A stretch of DNA of 64,000 nucleotides from Brachypterus glaber. Taxonomy: Eukaryota > Arthropoda > Insecta > Coleoptera > Kateretidae. Positions 49,838-61,420 of the stretch are shown in pieces. The first letter of the stretch is position 1. Each line of letters opens with the position of its first letter. Location of the stretch: NCBI GenBank assembly GCA_958510825.1, contig OY294050.1:9835340-9899339 (forward strand). Direction: 5' to 3'. Below the pieces are notes generated by a model. It was not told the origin of the DNA, did not search any database, and saw only the letters and a list, made by a program, of their open reading frames with translations. Position numbers and translations under genes: made by a program.

Positions 49838-50813
49838 ACACTGAGAAAAAAAATTGTGTTGAACTTGGTAAAGCTCTAGATTAAAGTGGGTAAAAAACAA
49901 AAAATTTTGACTGATTTCTCGAACACTAAAGACTTTTTCGCATACTAGGCGCATAAGGGCATATCCACAGGATCTTATGCGCACAAGATACATAACGGCA
50001 CATCAAGCCAATCACAGCATCGTATGTTACGTATTATGCTTTTTATGCGAGGCTCTGGATGTGCCTTAATATACTATTGTATGTTAAGAATTTTTGGTTT
50101 GGACTTTTTACTACTAAGCCGGTCCCTGTGACATGTTATGGCGAACAATCACAAGTTTAAAGCTTCGGTTTCCTCCAAAAGTCGCAGCCGCTGACCACTG
50201 CGACCGGGTAGCTGCGACCGAGTCGTTGAGATATCTCCAATGCATTTTAAATGTCCCTGTTTTCCTAGCTGCTGCCGAGTCGTTACTACTAACTACTGGT
50301 CGCCGTTCGTTTTTTTCGCCGGTCGCTTTACCGCTCCGGGAGCATACACACGACTATTTCGTCACGAATTTAACGGTGAAACAGGTGGTTTTGCCCTGTG
50401 ACGTGTCTTTCTCTGTTTCACTCAATTAGAATTGCTTGAAATCCCTCCAACTCTCTCAGCCAAAACATCTCATCAACTTTTACTCTTTTTTCTTAATGAT
50501 ATAATGGTAATAAGAGGAGATTCGCATCTTCCACTTGATAATTTAGAAACATTAAAAGAACCGAGATATTCATACTGATTAAAAGGCATTCACTCGCAAA
50601 CAATAAAACAACTGTTTATAAAATGGCCAGCTAATAAAATGGCGACTGGTGACTGGCGAGATCGAGGAAAACAGGTAGGGTCGTGACGACCTGGTCGCGG
50701 CTACCCGGTCGCAGTCGTCAGCGACTGCGTCTTTTGGAGGAAACCGAAGCTTTAGACAATTTTGTGCCACAAAACAACTTTTAATTCTCTACACAAAACT
50801 TTTTCTCAGCGTA
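49838..50813. mobile_element. 976-bp composite element with GC-rich foldback interior
   Basis: The outer ends CACTGAGAAAAAAAATTGTG and a complement-like CACAAAACTTTTTCTCAGCG (50791-50812) are inverted. Inside lie a hairpin fragment (49940-50070, related to 24072-24215) and a GC-rich inverted pair, 50150-50290 and 50655-50760 (AAGCTTCGGTTTCCTCCAAA, CCGGGTAGC, and complements). Open frames over the GC-rich arms have no domain. Confidence 0.6.
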
Positions 50814-51080
50814 TAGGCCACAACGTTAAAATATAAGAGCAACAAATACTTAACTGACTATAGGTATAATACCTTTGATTAGGAAAACTTAATTTAAGAG
50901 AGAATGCGTTTAAAGTTCATTTCAGAAAGGAATTCGTATTTAATATTTGTCTTCCCACTTATTTTTATTTTAAAACGGTTTTGTTGAAATATAGTTAAAT
51001 TTATAATTAAATATTTAAATTAAAAACTAAATAATAGTTAATTTTTAGAACATAACTCTTTAATTCATTCGACGAAGTGT

Positions 51081-51327
51081 CTGAATTTTCATGAACCAAG
51101 GACACTTGTCTTTCGATATGTTCAGAACCATATTCTCTTATTTCAAGGCTATCATTTCTCTGAACTAAAGTCAATGTCCTTGAATGAAGAGCACTGGTAT
51201 TGGAATAAAGATTCTCGCTCTTCATTTAAGGACATTAACTTTGGTTCAAAGAAATGCTAGCCTTGAAACAAGAGAATATAGCTTTTAACATATCGAAAGA
51301 CACGTGTCCTTGATTCAAGGAATCTTT
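51081..51327. repeat. 247-bp inverted-repeat element
   Basis: Arms at 51081-51187 and 51222-51327 pair over about 105 bp, with ACATATCGAAAGACA, CAAGGxxxxCATTTCT and CTTGAATGAAGAGC words and complements. A third, single arm copy lies at about 51490-51610. Confidence 0.8.
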
Positions 51328-51610
51328 TTTTTTTTCTTACACGTTAGTCTGCCAAAGCGTTTAAAGAGAGATACCTAAATGTTATTTACTTTTCGTTTCA
51401 CGAGACAAAAAAGAAAAAAGAAAATTTAATTCAGGAACCCTAACATAAAAAATTATGGCAATATAAAAATACGTAATATGCACAGAAAAAAAGGGTTCCT
51501 TGAAACAGGGACACGTATCTTTTGATATGTCCAAAGCCATATTCACTTGCTTCAAGACTAGCATTTCTTTAAACCAAAGTCATTGTCTTTGAATGAAGAG
51601 CACGGGTTTC

Positions 51611-52508
51611 TAAATAAAGATGAACGCGAAAATTTAAACAAAAACTAAATATATCTGGATTCTTTTTTGGAATGAACTTGTATAAAGACGGTTTTTACTG
51701 TGTATTTGTTAACCATTAGACATGAAATAGCCGATATTTTCTTTGGTAATTATGTTGTAAGCTGGCAAGAATTGGGGCATCTGTCTACAACAAATTGTAT
51801 GTACATTGTCAGCACATATTTTTTTTCAACGAATAAGCAAACACTACTACTACGCAGCTACGTGACCAGATTCTTAGCACCTTACATCAAACGTGGTAAC
51901 TCTTTTGATTTAGCTAATCAAATTAGATTTATTTGTATGTAAAATTCGTAAAGTTTTGTATAGCATACGTATACATATGGATGTTATATACCGGGTTATT
52001 CTTCTAACACAAATCACTTATTTTTTGAAATTTTTAAAGTTATCAAAAAATATATATAGTCATTAATAACATTTATATGTTTTTTTTTAAGAATTATTTA
52101 ACAAGAATAAATTTCATCTATTTTCATCTCCACTTAGATTTTCAACAATAGATAGATAATAGTTTTATGAGTTTTAAAATTTAAAGATGAGATATTTTCA
52201 ACATACGGCTATCGTTAAAAAACCATGAGGAGGGCCAAAAGGCAAAAATTTACTTTTTTCGTTTGGACTTTGGATTAAAATATAATTAAATACAGTGTTT
52301 GCATCTAGGGGCTAGTTTAAATACTTGACGTGACTTGCATATTTTTTTACTGATATACGAGGGTTGCTAAAAATATTAAATAACTTATTCTTTTTAAAAA
52401 TATGGAATTAATTTGCAAACATTTAAAGTTCGGTTTAAAAATGGATTTACTATAAGGAAAAATAAATGAATTTTTAAAATTTTGCATTTCCAGTTGTGTT
52501 TAAAATTT
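51611..52508. other. Intergenic DNA, nothing recognised
   Basis: AT-rich. One MITE-like end, ATACCGGGTTATTCTTC, lies at about 51990. Confidence 0.4.
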
Positions 52509-52647
52509 AGATAAGGAACGTTCAAGTATTACGTAACGCTGAGTGTTACGCCCATGTTAATGGTATAGTAAAATAGCGTTACAGTGGGGGTGGGGGTTCA
52601 AAATGATCAAAATTTGCGTTACGTAATACTCGAACGTTTCCTAAGTA
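52509..52647. mobile_element. 139-bp MITE with ACGTAACGC arms
   Basis: AGGAACGTTCAAGTATTACG/TAACGC on the left and GCGTTACGTAATACTCGAAC/GTTTCCT on the right are inverted repeats of about 30 bp. The interior has a G-rich stretch. No target duplication assigned. Confidence 0.75.
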
Positions 52648-53517
52648 TAATTGCAGCTTAAGAACAAAAGCCAATAGAAAAAAACTCTTACGCAAGTTGT
52701 AGGTTGTGGGGTCTATACTGACTTTTTTGTATAAAATTTATTTTAATAACTTTATTAATGACGCAAAAACTCCAGTGATTGGTCTTAGGTGAATCACGTT
52801 GCATTTATACGTAAATATTGGAAATTGATGATGATTCAAGAAAGTTCAGAATTTGAATACATACAAATATATTAATATAAAATAGGTTTACGAACAGAAT
52901 TTCGGTTATTTAATATCTTTTTCGTTTTTATATTATACTCAAATATTTAATAATTTTAGGGTTTTTTTATCAACCTATAATCCCTATGATGGATTGAATT
53001 TAATGTCAGTCTTAAGATATATACCGTGTATCCCACCAAAGACGCATCAGTTTCCGTTTGGACTTTTTAAATTGAACCGGTGAGAGCAAGAAGGGAAAGA
53101 TTACACTTTTCGCACGAAATTGACTGAGATAGACATTTTGTTCTTTACTTTGAAACGCATCTGTTGACACATAAACATATCACAAACTACATATGTATGT
53201 ATTATGTCCCAGTAACATATTAAATATGTGATTGAGACAAGGAAGGGAAATATTACAGGAATTTTATAAAGTATGAATATTTTTTAACTTTCCACAAGAA
53301 AAATGCTCTGTAGGCATTAAAAAATACTAGATACGTCTTTTTCGTTAGGTATATATTATTTGGTCAACTTTCATAGGAGTTTACTTGTTATGAAATTAAT
53401 TGTATAATAAATATTTACAGAGCGGTAGAAAATAATTCATGGAGTATTTTATTTTTTGATGTTGTACTTTTAACTTGAAGGTGACCCAATGGCACAAAGA
53501 ATTGTAGCTATTTATTA
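52648..53517. other. Intergenic DNA
   Basis: A single end, ATACCGTGTATCCCACCAAA, lies at about 53022. No gene. Confidence 0.4.
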
Positions 53518-54510
53518 CACCGGCACACAAAAAAAAATTAAGTAGAATGTGCATTTGATCGGACCTACCTACGGGTACGTATTTTGGTCCGCTGAATCCG
53601 AATTCGAGGTCAGTTTGACCCCTACACCCTCGAAATTTCGAGAAAACTTCGAAAAACCGTAAAAATGATGAAAATCGGCAGTTTTAATGATAAAAAAAAA
53701 TTTTGGAACTAAATTAAGCGTGATTTTCATGTATTTCGATCCGCTGAATATGAATCGAAACTTTATTGAGACCACGAGCCGTTTTAAATGTAAAAAAATC
53801 ACACAAACCCTCCAAAATTCCGAAAAAAGTATTTTTTTTTTGTTTTTTTACTCTCGTTTTTGACTTTTGAAGACTTAATTGCTTGTGCCTGTAACCAGGG
53901 CACCTCCACGTGGTGACGGTGGGCAACAGAACTATCTGGCAGAGTCCCTGGGTTAACGGCGTGTGTGCCGTCATGGCAGGTACAAGTGATAAGTACTTTA
54001 CGATGCAGGGAGTCGGAGCCCCAGTATCGGCGTCTGGTCAGGGTGAGAAAGCAGGCTCGCAGGCGTCGTCATCAAGCGACTTTCCAGCTTTAGAGGGTGA
54101 TTCGACTAAAAAAATTAAGATGCGAATTGAAGACATCAAAAGATATAAAATTTTATCTGAATTGGACCAGAAGAAGTTTTTTTATCATGAAAACTATATT
54201 TTTTCGGAATTTTCGAGAGTTTTGTGTGATTTTTTCACATTTAAAATAGCTCGTGGTCTCAATAAAGTTTCGATTCATATTCAGCGGATCGAAATACATG
54301 AAAATCACGCTTGGTTTAGTTCCAAAACATTTTTTTATCTTTGAAACTGCCAATTTTCATAATTTTTACGGTTTTTTGAAGTTTTCTCGAAATTTCGAGG
54401 GTGTAGGGGTAAAACTGACCTCGAATTCGGATTCAGCGGACCAAAATACGTACCCGTAGGTAGGTCCGGTCAAATGCACATTCTACTTAATTTTTTTTTG
54501 TGTGCCGGTG
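53518..54510. mobile_element. 993-bp CAC/GTG-ended foldback with captured LINE-like segment
   Basis: Termini CACCGGCACACAAAAAAAA and complement, flanked by TTATTA on both sides (TTA at minimum). The arms (about 53518-53835 and 54185-54510) are near-perfect inverted copies with CTCGAAATTTCGAG and ATTTCGATCCGCTGAATATG words. The loop of about 300-350 bp is GC-richer than its surroundings and looks like a piece of another gene (separate entry). Same termini as the MITE at 4313-4622. Confidence 0.88.
53885..54175 (+). pseudogene. Captured 5' segment of an ORF1-like reading frame
   Basis: Between the arms the plus strand reads a GC-rich leader (CACCTCCACGTGGTGACGG), then ATGGCAGGTACAAG opening MAGTSDKYFTMQGVGAPVSA. 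A Gly/Ser-rich stretch and a charged segment (DFPALEGDS, then KIKMRIEDIKRYKILSELD) follow, after which the frame runs into the right arm. The composition and the start are reminiscent of the beginning of a non-LTR retrotransposon ORF1, but no zinc knuckle is present, so I cannot confirm it. LINE copies usually lose their 5' end, so an isolated 5' segment points to capture rather than ordinary insertion. Confidence 0.45.
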
Positions 54511-54889
54511 TTATTAATGTTTTTTTGAGTAGGCAAAATATTATTTAATTCGATATTCTTATGTAAAAACTTTACAGTAAAATTCTTGATGAATTTATTT
54601 TCTTGGCATGTACATAGTTATATTGAAATATATAACAATTTGGCTTTTTTTCTATGATGTATATGGGTTCATAATTGTGCTTTTATAGCAAAAATATTAT
54701 CTATATTTTAATATTTTTTTGCTAAATCATTGACTTCTTATTAAGGTTTTATTATTGTCTTTTTAAGATTACCTTGCAATATAGCGAGCTGATAATTAAA
54801 TATAATTGTACAATCTTTTATGTGGATCCATAGAGTGTTTACTATATATGCAAAATAAAAATGCAATCACCCAACCTGACCAGTATTAA

Positions 54890-55024
54890 GGGCCACTTGC
54901 ACCAAATTTTGGTACGGGATTAACTCAGCTAAACCGAGTTTAAGTTTAAAATGCTGCGTTCTGATTGGCCATCCGTCAATTTAATCCAAGTTTAAAGTTA
55001 AACCATCATTGGTGCAAGTGGCCC
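54890..55024. mobile_element. 135-bp PIF/Harbinger-like MITE, copy 2
   Basis: Same termini, length and interior as 28311-28445, flanked by TAA on both sides. The two copies differ by scattered substitutions. Confidence 0.88.
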
Positions 55025-56159
55025 TAAGTAGTATAGGTAAAGTTAATTAGTTTTTGTTAAATTGTAATAGGTACTGTATTGTGAGGTTGCGTGTTATTCA
55101 ACCCATATCACACTCAATTTCCTCATATTTTAAAACAACTCAAAATCCTTTTAAAACGTGATGCATTATAAGTTAAATTCGCTATGTCTACTTCTCGCGA
55201 AAAATAGAGATAGACTTTATGAATACTAATGGGAAGTTTTTTTTTTGTAAGTTAGGATTTTTTTTTCACTGTGGGTTTTCTGAATTGTGGGTTAGTCCCA
55301 AAGGGATATATTAACTATTCAGGACAAATCTAAATTTTAAAGGTTTTGTTAACTTTTTATTTTGAAGTACCTGTATTAAAAAAAACATAGTTGAGATTGT
55401 TTTACCAAGTTGCCCAATACACACATTAAAATATCGAAGGTTTTTTTTTACTTGTCTGACCTAATTATAAACTTACTTTCTTTAATTTTAATATTTATAA
55501 TTAATTTTTTAATATACTATATTATTATTCTTCTATTAAATACCTCTTAAAATGTGCTCCTCCAGTACATAATACTCTTACTAATGGTTATAATATCGTT
55601 AAACTGGTTTGCTTATTTATTTATTTATTCTGGGATCTTCAAAGGTTTCTTGTTGTAATCCTTTTAAAACGCTACCCATTACGAACTAAAATATACTAGG
55701 GAAGTTTTTTAACCCAAAGGGCATTCATCTGGGTTTTTAATTTCTTTCATCTGTGACAAATTCCGTTTTCTGAATAAAAGGTGGTTAAAAGTAAAAATTC
55801 CAAACCAGTAACTCTCAGGAGTATTTTTTTAATGATTTTTTTGAGTTCTTCATTAAAGACCTCATCTTCAAGTTTTTTTTTCAGGAATTCTGATTTGTGA
55901 TGTTACGATAAGGTTTAAACAATTTGGCCCTATACAGTTTTAAAGGTACACCAATACCGAATAACGTGCACAAAATTTTCATGGCGCAAAAAAATCTTTA
56001 ATCTCAAAAATTTTATAACCTTATTACAAAAAATATTTGTTATTTTATTTTATTTTTTTAGAGGTTCCTAGTTAAACTAGTTATTTTAAATTATAAAGAT
56101 ATATAGCTTATATTATAAGTTATAATTAATGGATCAATCGACTTACCTGTAAGATCGAT
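55025..56159. other. Intergenic DNA, nothing recognised
   Basis: AT-rich, no paired arms and no frame of note. Confidence 0.4.
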
Positions 56160-56224
56160 TCTAATTATGCTCCATAGCTTTTTCCTCCATGAAAGAATGG
56201 TAGAAGAAGCTATGGTGCATAATT
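56160..56224. repeat. Small hairpin
   Basis: AATTATGCTCCATAGCTT pairs with AAGCTATGGTGCATAATT around a 24-nt loop. Confidence 0.75.
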
Positions 56225-56641
56225 TTATATTTATTATTGTCTATTTTTATTTACTATCATATAATTTATGTGTATATTAACTATATTATGTTATAGTAGT
56301 AACTTTTGCCCCTTATCAATTAAGAACGTATCCAGATGTGTAGCTGTATTTTAAAATTAGCTATAGCGGTTAGCTTTATTCAATATTGTAAATATTTTTA
56401 CACAACATGAAATTTAAATGATGGTTTCTCAAATTCAAGCATAAACAAAACACCTAAATCATTTAGGCTAACTGAAAAACTTATTAAATTTTAGTTAAAC
56501 ACAGCATAAGATTTGGTTATATTAAATACTGATTTTTTAAAGTGTAGAGACATTTTAGGGAATGCAATCTTTAATTTCTTAAAAATATGTCTAGTATTAT
56601 GACGAAATATAATTAATTCCCTGAAGATTTTCTATTATTAA

Positions 56642-57002
56642 CCCCTTAGCTGCTGCGGGCGTATATATACGAATATCCATCCACTGATGCGAGCGTATTT
56701 ATACGATGCGCCCAAATAAATTATCACTGGTAGTGCTTTCTCCAACTAATAAAGCGCTTAGCAGTAAGTGGTAATGGGGGGAATTATGGTGGGAGGTGCC
56801 CGAGTCTGCCTTAAGTAAGCGAAATTTGGTTTAACCCTCAATAGTAATTATCATTTCTACGTAATTCGTAGTACGTATTTTTTCCGCGTTTCACGTTTTT
56901 TATACTTTAAATATTTATCTCACACTGCTATAGGCGTATATGTATGTTTCACGCTGGAAAATGCGCGACATAGCAGCGTAGAGCAATTCAGCAGCTAAAG
57001 GG
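56642..57002. mobile_element. 361-bp piggyBac-like MITE (TTAA-flanked)
   Basis: Ends CCCCTTAGCTGCTG and CAGCAGCTAAAGGG, each bordered by TTAA. CGTATATATACG- and GGCGTATATGTATG-like words lie just inside. No transposase. The CCC ends and TTAA duplication are diagnostic of the piggyBac type. Confidence 0.88.
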
Positions 57003-57524
57003 TTAAGATGCGAAATATTAGTAATAAATGTCTTATATGGTCCAAACATTTCCAAAAAGTTCGGCTCCTTCTAAACTTCTATTTCTAAAAATTATAATAA
57101 TTATAATTAAGCATAAACAACATACTTATGGTCTATAAGAGATTATTTATTGGATATTAAATATTTGAGTATACTAGTTCGACTTAAGAGGAACAAAGCG
57201 AGATTTCTTAGCTGCCATTCATAGTACAAATATTTTTTTTAGAAAGTAGTATGATACACTAGATTTTTGTAGTTTGATTTAATTTTTTCTACTTATGAAA
57301 GCAAACTTAGTTTTATATTACGTTTTTTAATCAACATAATATAAATTAATTTTTGATATGCTATTCTTTTACCACTATGCCAAATGATTAAATTTACCAC
57401 TTAGTGGCATTAAATGCCTAAATGATTGCCAATAGCAAATGTCACTTTTTATAATTTTTATTGATGGTTGTTGCGTTATTTTACATTTTATATCATTTTA
57501 TTTAGAAACAAAAACATTTATATA

Positions 57525-57530
57525 TTTATT
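57525..57530 (-). terminator. Sik3: Candidate polyadenylation signal of Sik3
   Basis: AATAAA on the minus strand, about 133 nt after the stop codon; another lies at 57497-57502. An overlapping hexamer directly after the stop (57656-57661) is too close to be likely. Confidence 0.45.
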
Positions 57531-57662
57531 ATTATTATTATTGCTTTAGGCCCCAAACCAAAAGAACTCGCTTGGTTCACTCTTCATTATAGCTATATTG
57601 TATTTACTACAAAAATCAGTTCAGAAATAATATTGCTTAAATTAGTTTCACAGTATTTTTTA

Positions 57663-57758
57663 TTACATGGACTCCATTTGTTCAGTTAGTTCCAAAATGG
57701 GACTTTCACGTAATGGTAGTAAAGGTGGCCATGCATTTTGTGATGAAAACTGAGAAGC
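57663..57758 (-). CDS. Sik3: Sik3, last coding exon
   Basis: Minus strand, after the good acceptor TTTTTTCCTAACAG. It starts in phase 0, which fits the phase-0 end of the exon at 60700-60925. It encodes ASQFSSQNAWPPLLPLRESP, then ILELTEQMESM and TAA (57665-57663). The assignment to Sik3 rests on strand, position and phase, not on a recognised motif: vertebrate SIK3 proteins end differently. The exon is short (31 codons plus stop). Confidence 0.75.
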   Translation of the reverse strand, partial: ASQFSSQNAWPPLLPLRESPILELTEQMESM

Positions 57759-60699
57759 CTGTTAGGAAAAAATATATATTTTAATTTGTTATCTTTTGAA
57801 TAAGGTTGCGTGTGTTTAAAGCTACTAGAAGATTTATGCCCTACAATATACAGGGCATAAACAGTGATTTACCTTTTAAAAGAAGGCAGAGTGGACCAAA
57901 CTACTACACTTACCTTTTGTTTTTACGAAAACAAAATACAACCTACTAACTAGTGCAAAGCATAAGGTTAAAAAATAATAAAAACAAATCTTTAAAGTTT
58001 AATTTGTTTATTTTGTTTTAAAGCTGTATGTAACAAAAAAAATCATTTTAAACTATTTAGCCTAGAATATTTTTTACATTCTTAGGCAAATTGGTAACAT
58101 TTAAATTAAAATCATCTATAGTTTTGCATGTTTTGCATGATTAAACCAAAAATGTATGTTTATTTACAAAAGTGGACGCCAGTATCGCCAACTTCAAGCG
58201 ATACGATTAAATTTTTGTCACTAAATGAAGTACAAAAATTCTCCTCAATCGGTTTATACATTTTTAATCTAAATCTAAATTTTAGTTTTTCAGTTTGGAT
58301 GCTGAGGAAGTCTGATAGATATTCTAAGGATACTAGATCGGTGGCCCGCTGTCAGGAAACTGAGTTTACTGATCTAGTGTCCTTAATATATGCACACTAA
58401 AAATACTAAAAATAATTCATACTAAAAACTAAAAAAGACTAGCTTTAATAATACTTAATGCATTATTTTCTGTGCAACAAAAATAATATAATGGCAAACA
58501 TTTAGGCTAGTGTTTCAAAATAAATAATTTCTACTAAAAATATCAAAATAAAAAATAAGCTACTATCTTGGGCTTATAAAACTAAACCAATTACTAATTT
58601 CTAGTTTAGTTCAGTGCGGGCTTCATGCCCTCAACACCTGGTCCCTAGGGACCTTTGTGTTAATAAAATTACTAATAGATAGTATTAAAATATGGATCGT
58701 GTTATGCAATAGTATGTTAACCCACATTGTGAGATGACAGTGTAGTCGCTGCCAGAGATATAAGAGACTTTTTTTTAGCAGCGATTATTTTTTGCTGACG
58801 CGTGTTAAACTGTTCGTCCAATTATTCAACGTCCCGCATAATTTTAGAGTCATTTCAACTAAAGTATTTTTATCGAGTCCATGTTGACTGATTCCAGCCA
58901 ATTAACGTTTGACCCTATCCAATCATATTTCCACGCAAGATTTAGCCACAGCCACAAGGAATTTGTAGCAATATATATTTACTGGACCGGCTTTATTTGT
59001 TTTATTGTGTTCTATGCATCGAGCTATATAGGATAAATATGTGTTTAATAAAACTAAATTTAATTAGATCCCTGACTTACATTAATCTGTTTTAGATGTA
59101 AACATTCTACTATAAATGTGGCGGCGACTATAAGTATGTAGTTGAACTTTCTTCTTAAACATTTTGACTAAAACATTTAAAATTAAACATTTGCTTCACG
59201 TGTTCATGTATCAAAACTGTACAAAATTTAACATTATTGCAAAACATTATCCCTATGCGTTTTATGTAAAAAAGTGTCTCTTTAAAAAAAATATTGTAAT
59301 TTTCTACCTACATACACAACTTATATAAAAATTATAAAGTTCCAGGTCAAAAAATTCTACACAAAATGAGCAGGATTTTATTTTAAATATAAATATTTAT
59401 GTGGCTTCTAGTTTTACTCATTTTACTTTTTACAGTTTACTAATCTCGATAAAAAAAAAACTTAAACAAAAATACTATGTTAAGTAAAACCAACCAACCA
59501 ACATACGTGATAGAAGCACAGTCATGCAGGAAGCACGAAACAACTCAAAATTACTCACACGTTATAAAATTTATACAAAAATAGAAATTTATTATTTAGA
59601 TTTTATTCAAAATCGGATTATTTTTACTACATTTGCCAATATACCGGGCGGCTTAATTTGAGGTCTGTAACTCGTCTTTTAAAATGTTAAAATTTAAGTG
59701 TTATATAAAAATAAGGATTAAACTATCACTGGGGGCGACGCAAAAAAAATATACCCCCTAGTGATTTTTTAACAATTTTTTCTTTTTCTCTCTGGATGTT
59801 TTAGATTGTTTGGTTTTTCACAAAAGCAAAGATGCAGTTCTGGTCCACTGTGCCATGCCTGCCTTCTGCCTATTACATCAATATAGTACAGGTAAAATAA
59901 ACCAAAAACTGTGAAATGAAAGAAAAAATTCGTCCACTCATGAAACTTTGATTACAGCTTCGTTTTGGCAGTAGAATTAAAGATCCGAAGAGTCCCTAAA
60001 ATTTTAAGGGGTGGAACATTGTTTTTTTGTGGGGGGGGGAGTTTCAAAAGTTAAAGTTTATTAAAATAAGTCAAGTGAGGTGTTATTTTATATGTTTTTT
60101 TTTTATGCTGAATCGAATGAAACAAGTTTTTATTTATATTACTCCTAAAAAGATATGACAGGTTTTTAGGGACTCTTGAGATCTTTAATTCTACTGCCAA
60201 AACAAAGTTGTAACCAAAGTTTCATGAGTGGACAATTTTTTTCTTTTATTTTTCCTATTTTACCTGTACTAATATTAAATTCTGATTGAATGGTGTTACA
60301 TTTTTAAAGGTAATAAAATTTACTAATACTGTAACTATATACGTATGAGCAGAAAAAAAAATTGAGCTCTTAAACGTTACATTTTATCAATTCCAATCGA
60401 AGTTACAGGTGTTTGAAAAACAGGGTAAAGAACCTCTTTTTTTGCGGTCACTCTTTTAGGTAGGTTGCTTTGTAAAAATTTTAGAACATGCCTATTTGAT
60501 TTATTCCATACATGAAATCCTACTTATTTTGTTGGTAGAAAATCAAGTGGGACGAATGTATTTTGATACTAAAAACAGTTTATGATTACATTTATTATTT
60601 TATATACAGAATATAGAATAATCAGTGTATTAAAGTTCTTACATTTTTTTGCTAAGCAAATTAATCAGAAACTCAAAAAAATTACAATGTTTGATATAC
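57759..60699 (-). other. Sik3: Sik3 terminal intron
   Basis: 2.9 kb, AT-rich. It contains an inverted-repeat element at 59880-60277 and a repeat block at 60378-60412 shared with 48.5 kb. A 90-codon plus-strand frame (58128-58400) has no domain and is not called. Confidence 0.7.
59880..60277. repeat. 398-bp foldback in the Sik3 intron
   Basis: AATATAGTACAGGTAAAATA, the block TCCACTCATGAAACTTTG and GGCAGTAGAATTAAAGATC are all matched by complements at 60161-60277. The loop has an extended G run (about 60030-60040). Confidence 0.8.
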
Positions 60700-60925
60700 C
60701 TGGTTCCATGTTGCGCTCCACGTAGGCGCTTGTAGGCTCGAACTGTCTGAAATTTGGCAGGAATTTTGCATATTGCTAGGCAACGTGTTCCAGGCTTCTC
60801 CTGAATTTTCTACCATAGCTTGGAACGCCATTAGGTCTTCGCTTTCGTTTTTGCTTAAAGGCAAAGGGGGCAGCACCTGCGTTTGTTGGGCTATTTTGTA
60901 GCTGGCCTGTCTTAACATCTGGCGC
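60700..60925 (-). CDS. Sik3: Sik3, exon with MLRQASYKIAQQTQVLPPLP
   Basis: Acceptor CCTTTCCAG at 60928-60926; donor ACCAG/GTATAT at 60700/60699. It begins with one base of a split codon and ends in phase 0. The 75 codons read RQMLRQASYKIAQQTQVLPP, LPLSKNESEDLMAFQAMVEN, then Ser/Gln-rich sequence ending SATWNQ. This region is Gln/Pro/Ser-rich C-terminal tail, where SIK proteins are poorly conserved. It joins in frame to the last exon. Joining to the preceding exon requires either a weak donor there or an unseen exon. Confidence 0.8.
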
Positions 60926-61066
60926 CTGGAAAGGCTATAATAATGACATTAAACATTATATTTATATTAATAATTTTCTATTTTGTTTTAATTGGAACCA
61001 AGGTTTTATTAGTTTAAAAAAAAAAAACGAATTAAGGATCTTGTGAAGTCAATTTATATTATTAAA

Positions 61067-61420
61067 TTGGAAAAAAATAAGACATTGAAGGTGAGTTCGG
61101 TATAAACGATTTTTTGGCGCCATTGCTAACTTCATGTCAACTGTCATCAAAGAACGTTCAATGACAGTTGTCATGAAGTTAGCAGCGGAGTAAAAAGATC
61201 GTTCNNNNNNNNNNNNNNNNNNNNNNNNNNNNNNNNNNNNNNNNNNNNNNNNNNNNNNNNNNNNNNNNNNNNNNNNNNNNNNNNNNNNNNNNNNNNNNNN
61301 NNNNNNNNNNNNNNNNNNNNNNNNNNNNNNNNNNNNNNNNNNNNNNNNNNNNNNNNNNNNNNNNNNNNNNNNNNNNNNNNNNNNNNNNNNNNNNNNNNNN
61401 NNNNACAGTTTATTTTTTCC
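61067..61420. repeat. Palindrome interrupted by the assembly gap
   Basis: The left arm (61067-61147) and right arm (61161-61204, resuming at 61405-61420) are inverted copies. The inner core GCTAACTTCATGTCAACTGT is paired almost perfectly, and the outer GGAAAAAAATAA pairs with TTATTTTTTCC after the gap. Confidence 0.75.
61205..61404. other. Assembly gap of 200 N
   Basis: Exactly 200 Ns, a conventional placeholder length. It lies in the right arm of a palindrome within a Sik3 intron. Confidence 0.99.

Noticed and set aside
50133..50429. 98-codon frame as a gene
   Set aside because: Lies on GC-rich foldback arm; a similar frame appears in the opposite arm on the other strand.
53910..54344. 144-codon frame as a gene
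   Set aside because: It joins a captured segment to a foldback arm; chimeric and not a normal gene.
58128..58400. 90-codon plus-strand gene in the Sik3 intron
   Set aside because: No domain or splice context; ordinary AT-rich frame.
58717..58812. Further TTAA-flanked MITE
   Set aside because: TTAA sites are present but the inner ends (CCCACATTG versus ACACGCGTC complement) do not pair.
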